Shown: in pieces, positions 43,397-49,569 of the stretch
Layout of the letters: every line of letters begins with the position of its first letter
How positions within the stretch are numbered: position 1 is the first letter of the stretch
From: Bacteroidota bacterium
GTDB taxonomy: Bacteria > Bacteroidota > Bacteroidia > NS11-12g > UBA955
NCBI GenBank assembly: GCA_018333525.1
Contig: JAGXTF010000004.1
Span: 1 to 49,569, forward strand
Direction of reading: 5' to 3'
DNA length: 49,569 nt
Translations under genes and position numbers: made by a program
The notes under the pieces: model-generated
Told to the model about the DNA's origin: nothing
Seen by the model: only the letters and a program-made list of their open reading frames with translations
Databases searched by the model: none

Positions 43397-44461
43397 TCAG
43401 GGCCGGTTTGCCTGTGTTTCTGAATTCAACACTTCGTATATTTGAAGGGGAGTGGCTTTGTTTTTTAGGGTAACCATACCAACAGGTACCATGGTAAAAT
43501 CCTGTTTTATTTTTTGAAATGTTTCTTCGCTGATGATGATCTGCCCTTGTTGTGCAGCAGATTGTAGCCGCTGTGCGGTATTTACCACGTCTCCAATAAC
43601 TGTATAGTCCAGGCGCCGTAATGCAGAGGAACCAATGTTGCCCGAGATCATTTCTCCACTGTGAATTCCCACTGTAATTTTCGGTTTGAAATTCAGGTTT
43701 TCAAATAATGGTGGCAATGCCTCAATTTCGCGACGCACTTCCAAGCCCGCCTCCACACAATTTTTAAGGTGATTACCTGATTTAAATACAGCCATTACCG
43801 AGTCGCCAATAAATTTATCTATATAACCTCCATGTTCGAGAATTACCTTGACCATCACATCGAAATATTGATTCAACAAAGTAATAACCACATCCGGAGC
43901 TTCAGATTCGCTCAGAGCGGTAAAACTACATATATCAATGAAAACAACAGTCGCCTCAATGGTTTCATTTGCTTCCAGAGAAGATTCAAATTCGCGGCTG
44001 CCCATGAAATTCAGCACCCTTTCATCCACATACATTTTTAAAATGTTGTTTTCCTTAAGTGCCTTGAGAGTATCCCGGATCTGGTAAACATAATTCAGGG
44101 TTTTGTTTACGGTAAGCGCCAGGTCATCAAAATTGATGGGCTTGGTAATAAAATCAAAAGCACCGCGATTCATTGCAATGCGGATATTATCCATATCTCC
44201 GTAAGCAGAAACAATAACAGATTTCAGCAAAGGATTCGATTCATTCAGTCGGCTCAGCAATGTTAATCCGTCCATCTCGGGCATATTGATATCGCTCAAC
44301 ACAATATCGATATCCGGATTTTGGCTGATTTTTTCCAATGCATCATTTCCATTAATGGCAAAAATGAATTCGTATTTCTGATTTCTGATTTCCTGCCGAA
44401 ATTTTTGTGTGATAAGCGCCTGTATATCTGTCTCATCATCCGCTACTAATATTTTAGCCAT
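43397..44461 (-). CDS. Response regulator with class III adenylate/guanylate cyclase domain
   Basis: 354 residues. Residues 1-120 are a receiver domain: [11 protein letters not shown], phosphorylation Asp in [13 protein letters not shown], and Lys in FITKPINF. Residues 165-350 are a nucleotide cyclase: metal-binding [44 protein letters not shown] and [16 protein letters not shown]. It probably makes a cyclic nucleotide when phosphorylated. It is the last of three genes and overlaps the single-domain regulator by 8 bp. Both receivers share an unusual RFR-EIR-Q segment, so they arose by duplication. Confidence 0.9.
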   Translation of the reverse strand: MAKILVADDETDIQALITQKFRQEIRNQKYEFIFAINGNDALEKISQNPDIDIVLSDINMPEMDGLTLLSRLNESNPLLKSVIVSAYGDMDNIRIAMNRGAFDFITKPINFDDLALTVNKTLNYVYQIRDTLKALKENNILKMYVDERVLNFMGSREFESSLEANETIEATVVFIDICSFTALSESEAPDVVITLLNQYFDVMVKVILEHGGYIDKFIGDSVMAVFKSGNHLKNCVEAGLEVRREIEALPPLFENLNFKPKITVGIHSGEMISGNIGSSALRRLDYTVIGDVVNTAQRLQSAAQQGQIIISEETFQKIKQDFTMVPVGMVTLKNKATPLQIYEVLNSETQANRP

Positions 44462-44834
44462 TTTTGTTGAGTTTAGCCTTTAATTCGTTAAAATCTATTG
44501 GTTTAGTTATAAATTCATCTGCTCCTAACTGTGAAGCCTTCGCATAATTTTCTTCATCTCCATATGCGGTTATCATCATCACCACCGGAGGTGGTTTTCT
44601 ATAATCCTGTTTGATGTATTTTAGCAGTTCAATTCCACTCATTCCGGGCATATTGATATCTGATAAAATCAGCACAGAATCATGCGAATTTGTATTCAGA
44701 TATTCTACCGCTTCTTCACCCGAAAATGCAAAAGCAAATTCCATCAGTTGGTGCCGGATTTCAGACCGGAAACGCTGCATAAACAGATCCTGCACATCTG
44801 CTTCATCATCCACAACCAATATTTTTGTACTCAT
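44454..44834 (-). CDS. Single-domain response regulator (REC)
   Basis: 126 residues, receiver domain only: [14 protein letters not shown] (acidic pocket), [15 protein letters not shown] (phosphorylation Asp), [13 protein letters not shown] and FITKPIDF (Lys). It has no output domain, so it works by protein contact or as a phosphate carrier. It lies between the giant kinase (4-bp ATGA overlap) and the REC-cyclase (8-bp overlap), and could relay or buffer phosphate between them. Confidence 0.9.
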   Translation of the reverse strand: MSTKILVVDDEADVQDLFMQRFRSEIRHQLMEFAFAFSGEEAVEYLNTNSHDSVLILSDINMPGMSGIELLKYIKQDYRKPPPVVMMITAYGDEENYAKASQLGADEFITKPIDFNELKAKLNKNG

Positions 44835-47800
44835 TCTGAAAGTATTATCGTAAATTGAGTTCCTTCTCCATCCACAGTTTCCACTTTTAATTCGCCGCCG
44901 TGTGCCTTGATAATGTCATAACTCAGCGATAAGCCCAGGCCTGTTCCCTGGCCCGTTGGTTTGGTGGTAAAAAAGGGCTGAAATATTTTGTCCATCACTT
45001 TTTGGGGAATTCCATTTCCATTATCCGATACGGAAACTTCTATTTTCCCATTTAATTTCTTTGTAGAAACAGATACCGTTGGATCATAAGAATCTCCCTG
45101 TTTCCTTTTCTTTTCATCTACAGTATAAAACGCATTCGTAATGAGATTTAAAATTACACGGCCAATATCCTGTGCAATGATATTTATCTTACCCAGATTC
45201 TTATCGAAATCTGTTTTCATGGTGGCATTGAAGGATTTGTCTTTAGCCCTTAAACCATGATACGCAAGACGCAGATATTCATCTGCAAGTGCATTTACAT
45301 CGGTGAGTTCTTTCACACCTGTGCTTGTTCTGCTATGATGTAACATGCTTTTGACAATACCTCCGGCGCGTTTACCGTGGTGTGTAATTTTGTCCTGATT
45401 TTCTTTGATATCGTTAGCGATTGCAATTACATTTTCAATATTTCCATTATTTATTTCCTCGCACATTTCACCAATTAATTCGGTATTTACTTCCGAAAAA
45501 TTATTTACGAAATTCAGGGGATTTTGGATTTCATGTGCAATTCCGGCTGTCAATTCTCCAAGCGATGCCATTTTTTCGGCTTGTACCAATTGTTCCTGGG
45601 CAGCTTTTAATTCCGTTAGGGCAGCCTGTAATTCCTGATATGCCTCGGCATTGTTCATGGCAATACCCACGTTAGCTGCGATGGTCGTCAGCAGTCTTTG
45701 ATCATTTTCCGTAAATACATTGTCTTGTTTGGTGCTCTGCACACTGATTACACCAATGGCATCTTTGCCCACAACGATCGGAACCCCGATATAGGATTCT
45801 ACAGTTTTGCCCTGTTTGGTAGCATTTAAAGCATCATAAACTTCCTCCAAAGTATGGTTTACCAAAAGAGGTTCCTTGTTCAATATTATTTTTTCGGTGA
45901 TGCCATTTGCAAATGGTCTGGATTCTATGGTATCTCCAAATACATATGGAAAATTGAGTACGTCATTTTTGCGATCATACAAAGCCAGATAAACAATATC
46001 GGCTTTGAAAGTATTTTTCATTTGCTCACCAACCAGGTGTATTAATGCATCAAATTCCAATTGTGCCACCAGCGCTCCGCTGATCTGGTTTACCGTTTGC
46101 ATTTCGCTAGCTCGCTGTTCTGTTTCTGCCAGCAGGCGTGCAGTTTCATCAAAAAGTCTGGCATTTTCCAGTGCAACACTCATACTGTTGGAAAATGTGG
46201 TGAGCAGATTTACATCGGAATCTGAAAATGCATTTTCTTCATCCAGGTTTTGCAAACTAATTACTCCTGTAATTCCATCACCTGCTACAATTGGCACAAA
46301 TACCAAAGATTTTGCACCTTGTCCGACCAATACGGAATTATGATATTTTAATCGCTGAGCATCGGCATCTTTGTTGATCAATAGCGTTTTCCCCGATTCA
46401 ATAATATACTTGCGAAAACCGGTAAGTGGCCTTGGGCCTAATAAACTGCGATCTCCTTTTTCATAAGAGTAACAATCTTCTATGGTGTTGTTATTCTTGT
46501 CGTAAGTAACAATATCAATTACCTGGGCATTAAAAATATCGCGCATTTTTTCGCCAACAAGTTCATAAATTCCATTTATATCCAGTTCTTTGGCCAGCCC
46601 TTCCTGTACGCTGTTGATCACAGAAAGTTCTGCAGTTCGCTTTTTGGTTTCTGTCAATAACCGATTTGTTTCATTAAATAATCTGGCACTCTCCAGTGCA
46701 ACGCTCATGCTGTTAGTGATGGTGCTAAGTAAGCGCAGATCTGCTTCTCCAAAGGCATTTTCTTCATCCACATTTTGCAAACTTATCACGCCGGTAACTT
46801 CATTTCCCGCGATCATCGGAACAAAAACCAAAGACTTTGCGGGGTCACCAATAAAAACTTCGTTGTCATATTTCTTGTGCATTTCAACGGAATTTTCATT
46901 GAAAACCAATAGCGATCCGGTTTCGATCACATGTTTTCTGAAACCCTTTGGCTCTCTCGGTCCGAGCAATGTTCTGTCGCCTTTTTCAAATGAATAACGG
47001 TCCTCGATCAGGTTATTTTCACGGTCAAAAATTACAATATCGATGACCTGCGCGTTGAATATCTGACGCAATTTTTCACCTACGAGCTCATAAATGCCAT
47101 CAATATCCAGTTCTTTTGCCAGGCCCTCCTGCACACTGTTGATCACAGAAAGTTCTGCCGTGCGTTGTTCTGTTTCCGACAACAATCTCGTAGTTTCATT
47201 GAACAATCTGGCGCTTTCCAGGGCAACACTCATGCTATTGGTGATGGTGGTAAGCAATCTCAGATCGGACTCATTAAATGCATTTTCTTCATCCAGATTC
47301 TGCAAACTTATTACACCGGTAACCTCGCTTCCAGCAATCATTGGCACCAATACCATGGATTTTGGTTGTGCACCGATTATAGTGGAATTGTTGAATTCCC
47401 CACTTACAGTATCATAATTTTCGTTGATCAGCAATAATTGACCGGATTTAATAATATGCTGCCTGAATCCTTGTGGTTCTCTGGGCCCTAACAGGGTTCT
47501 GTCGCCTTTTTCAAATGAATAACGGTCCTGAATAACATTGGCTTCGCGATCATATGTAGCAATATCAATAACCTGGGCATTGAAAATTTCGCGCATTTTT
47601 TCGCCCACCAATTCATAAATTCCATCAATATCCAGTTCTTGGGCGAGCCCTTCCTGCACGCTATTAATTACTGAAAGTTCCGCAGTTCGTTGTTCAGTTT
47701 CTGCAAGCAGGCGGTTGGTTTCATCAAACAATCGTGCATTTTCAAGCGCCACACTCATGCTGTTAGTCAGCGTAGTTAAAAGCCGAACATGTGCTTCTGT

Positions 47801-49569
47801 AAATGCATTTTCCCTGTCTACATTTTGCAGACTCACTGTGCCTTTTACAGTATCTCCAACCATCATGGGAACAAAAAGTGCAGATTTGGGAGGTTCACCT
47901 TTTGTAACCACAGAATTGCCATATTTTTTTGCAGTTTTTTCGTAATCTCTATTGATGAGAATAGGTTGTTTGGATTGAACCAGCACCTTGCTGGCCCACA
48001 TCAATGGCTTTGGATCCACATACAGATCTTCACCTTTTTCTACAAAATATTCGAAATTTTCCGTTTCGTATTTTGAATCAAAAACACGGATCACCAATGT
48101 TTGTGTATCAGGAAATAAACTTCCAATTCTATCACCTACAAGTTTATAAATTCCATGAATATTTAATTCTCTCGCCAGGCCTTCCTGCACGCTGTTGATC
48201 ACCGAAAGTTCTGCAGTTCTCTGTTCAGTTTCTTTTAATAATCGGATGGTTTCATCAAACAATCGGGCATTTTCCAGTGCAGCGCTCATGCTATTGGAAA
48301 GGGTAGTTAACAAACTGATATCCGAATCTGAGAAGGCATTTTCCTGGTCAATATTTTGCAGGCTGATTACGCCATTAACGCGATTTCCCGAAATCATGGG
48401 AACAAGCACAATGGACTTTGCAGCTTCACCGATAATTACAGATTGACCGTACTTCGGTTTTTCATTTTCAAGATTGGAATTAATGACCAAAACCTGTGCG
48501 TTTTCAATTACATGTTTTCGAAAACCTTTTGGTGCCCTTTGTCCGATTAATGTACGGTCGCCTTTTTCATATGCATATCGGTCTTCAATTAAATTGGCAG
48601 CGCGATCGTAAGTAACAATATCGATTACCTGTGCATTGAATATTTGTCGCATTTTTTCGCCCACCAATTCATAAATGGCCTGAATTTCCAGTTCCTTTGC
48701 CAAGCCTTCCTGCACGCTGTTGATCACCGAAAGTTCTGCAGTGCGCTGCTCGGTTTCTGCCAGCAGTCGATTGGTTTCATCAAACAATCGTGCATTTTCA
48801 AGCGCCACGCTCATGCTGTTGGCCAGAGTAGTCAAAAGGCTTACATCGGATTCTGAAAATGCATTTTCTTCATCCAGATTCTGCAGGCTGATTACACCGG
48901 TAACCTCGCTTCCCGCGATCATCGGCACCAATAACATGGATTTTGGTTGTTCCCCGATTACGGTGGAATTGTTGTATTCCACGCTTACCTCATCGTAATT
49001 TTCATTAATCAGCAATAATTGCCCGGATTTAATAATATGCTGTCTGAATCCTTGCGCAATTCTGGGCCCTAACAGGGTTCTGTCGCCCTTTTCAAAAGCA
49101 TATCGGTCTTCAATTAAATTGGATTTCTTGTCATACGTTACAATATCAATCACCTGGGCATGGAATATCTGGCGGATTTTTTCGCCTACCATTTCATAAA
49201 TGCTCTGTATATCCAGTTCCTTCGCCAGCCCTTCCTGCACACTGTTGATTACAGCGAGTTCGGCAGTGCGTTGCTCAGTTTCTGCCAATCGGCGCCTGTT
49301 TTCATCAAAAAGTAGCGCATTTTCTAAAGCCACGCTCATGCTATTTGCAAGGGTGGATAGCAGCGTAACGTCTGATTCCGTAAATGCATCCTCCTTGTCC
49401 AGGTCCTGCAGGCTGATGATACCTGTCAACTCATCTTTGGTGTATATGGGAACAAATACCAGGGACTTTGCGCCTTCCCCAACCAGCACTGTATTGTCGT
49501 ATTTGGACCGCTCCTCAACGGCATTTCTGTTAATGATCAGGGGCTGGCCATTGTCAATAATATGCTTTC
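44831..49569 (-). CDS. Giant multi-GAF sensor histidine kinase, 5'-truncated
   Basis: The frame is open through the window end; 1578 residues are visible. It consists of a partial GAF, six near-identical GAF units, one diverged GAF (VNQISGALVAQLEFDAL) and a kinase. Each unit starts with ELSVINSVQEGLAKEL, runs through VIDIVTYDR, DRTLLGPR, SLVFVPM and GVISLQNLDEENAF, and ends MSVALENARLFDE. The starts recur at 46611, 47136, 47661, 48192, 48717 and 49242, a period of 525 bp with one of 531. The kinase has the H box AGIAHEIQNPLNF, N box LITNAFYTVDE, and ATP boxes VSDNGNGIP and GTGLGLSLSYDI. No membrane helix is visible, so it is probably cytoplasmic. Its regulators follow in the operon. Confidence 0.9.
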   Translation of the reverse strand, partial: KHIIDNGQPLIINRNAVEERSKYDNTVLVGEGAKSLVFVPIYTKDELTGIISLQDLDKEDAFTESDVTLLSTLANSMSVALENALLFDENRRRLAETEQRTAELAVINSVQEGLAKELDIQSIYEMVGEKIRQIFHAQVIDIVTYDKKSNLIEDRYAFEKGDRTLLGPRIAQGFRQHIIKSGQLLLINENYDEVSVEYNNSTVIGEQPKSMLLVPMIAGSEVTGVISLQNLDEENAFSESDVSLLTTLANSMSVALENARLFDETNRLLAETEQRTAELSVINSVQEGLAKELEIQAIYELVGEKMRQIFNAQVIDIVTYDRAANLIEDRYAYEKGDRTLIGQRAPKGFRKHVIENAQVLVINSNLENEKPKYGQSVIIGEAAKSIVLVPMISGNRVNGVISLQNIDQENAFSDSDISLLTTLSNSMSAALENARLFDETIRLLKETEQRTAELSVINSVQEGLARELNIHGIYKLVGDRIGSLFPDTQTLVIRVFDSKYETENFEYFVEKGEDLYVDPKPLMWASKVLVQSKQPILINRDYEKTAKKYGNSVVTKGEPPKSALFVPMMVGDTVKGTVSLQNVDRENAFTEAHVRLLTTLTNSMSVALENARLFDETNRLLAETEQRTAELSVINSVQEGLAQELDIDGIYELVGEKMREIFNAQVIDIATYDREANVIQDRYSFEKGDRTLLGPREPQGFRQHIIKSGQLLLINENYDTVSGEFNNSTIIGAQPKSMVLVPMIAGSEVTGVISLQNLDEENAFNESDLRLLTTITNSMSVALESARLFNETTRLLSETEQRTAELSVINSVQEGLAKELDIDGIYELVGEKLRQIFNAQVIDIVIFDRENNLIEDRYSFEKGDRTLLGPREPKGFRKHVIETGSLLVFNENSVEMHKKYDNEVFIGDPAKSLVFVPMIAGNEVTGVISLQNVDEENAFGEADLRLLSTITNSMSVALESARLFNETNRLLTETKKRTAELSVINSVQEGLAKELDINGIYELVGEKMRDIFNAQVIDIVTYDKNNNTIEDCYSYEKGDRSLLGPRPLTGFRKYIIESGKTLLINKDADAQRLKYHNSVLVGQGAKSLVFVPIVAGDGITGVISLQNLDEENAFSDSDVNLLTTFSNSMSVALENARLFDETARLLAETEQRASEMQTVNQISGALVAQLEFDALIHLVGEQMKNTFKADIVYLALYDRKNDVLNFPYVFGDTIESRPFANGITEKIILNKEPLLVNHTLEEVYDALNATKQGKTVESYIGVPIVVGKDAIGVISVQSTKQDNVFTENDQRLLTTIAANVGIAMNNAEAYQELQAALTELKAAQEQLVQAEKMASLGELTAGIAHEIQNPLNFVNNFSEVNTELIGEMCEEINNGNIENVIAIANDIKENQDKITHHGKRAGGIVKSMLHHSRTSTGVKELTDVNALADEYLRLAYHGLRAKDKSFNATMKTDFDKNLGKINIIAQDIGRVILNLITNAFYTVDEKKRKQGDSYDPTVSVSTKKLNGKIEVSVSDNGNGIPQKVMDKIFQPFFTTKPTGQGTGLGLSLSYDIIKAHGGELKVETVDGEGTQFTIILSE

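Noticed and set aside
46611-49269. Regular repeats that could suggest a CRISPR or satellite array
   Set aside because: The 525-bp period is made of coding GAF units in one open frame; there are no short repeats with unique spacers.

Overview
The window looks like a chromosomal segment of a Bacteroidota bacterium, probably of the Chitinophagia/Saprospiria/Sphingobacteriia kind. The reasons are secreted proteins ending in type IX secretion (T9SS) sorting domains of the PNP type, promoters of the TTTG / TAnnTTTG form, a MerT-MerP fusion under an ArsR regulator, an H1-like Lys/Ala repeat protein, and many families typical of this phylum. All assignments are from reading the sequence; no database search was run.

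Layout. (1) 1-2454: two RecA-like ATPase genes with helix-turn-helix (HTH) segments, the first cut by the window edge, separated by a GTTACA repeat cluster. This looks like a plasmid or integrative-element replication/partition remnant. (2) 2455-12249, + strand: small, mostly exported or membrane genes. They include an OB-fold protein, YceI, several thioredoxin-like proteins, a T9SS protein, an ECF sigma/anti-sigma pair, DinB, a cytochrome P460 lipoprotein, a beta-propeller lipoprotein and an NRDE protein. (3) 12273-21619, - strand: a metal/efflux island. An ArsR-controlled mercury operon (arsR-merTP-merP*-merA, with merP* frameshifted) lies downstream of a tripartite RND efflux operon (His-rich secreted protein, RND permease fused in frame to its adaptor, TolC). 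(4) 21662-26237: two 329-bp direct repeats, each carrying a promoter and the start of otsB. They bracket a 4-kb operon of T9SS proteins and a pair of multicopper-oxidase-like proteins. (5) 26206-29170: trehalose synthesis, otsB and a membrane-anchored HAMP-otsA fusion. (6) 29312-29751: terminators, tRNA-Ala(GGC) and a broken tRNA-Ala copy interrupted by a two-hairpin REP-like element. (7) 29801-34049, - strand: MBOAT / DHHW / SGNH-LysM O-acetylation cluster. (8) 34371-40847: small membrane and lipoprotein genes, TraB/GumN, menE-like ligase, class V aminotransferase, anmK and a glutamate-dehydrogenase-family gene. (9) 41413-43045: H1-like DNA-binding protein and a secreted protein. (10) 43397-49569, - strand: a signalling operon of a giant multi-GAF histidine kinase (cut by the window end), a single-domain response regulator and a REC-adenylate/guanylate cyclase.

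How it works together. Regions 3 and 4 read as a metal-stress block. Mercury is imported by MerTP and reduced by MerA. The RND pump exports an unidentified substrate. The repeat-flanked cassette puts oxidase-type copper proteins and a thioredoxin-like protein on the cell surface through T9SS. The most unusual items are that cassette, its oxidase-like protein with Asp in place of the type-1 copper Cys, the in-frame permease-adaptor fusion at an A6 run, the HAMP-OtsA fusion and the GAF array with a 525-bp period.
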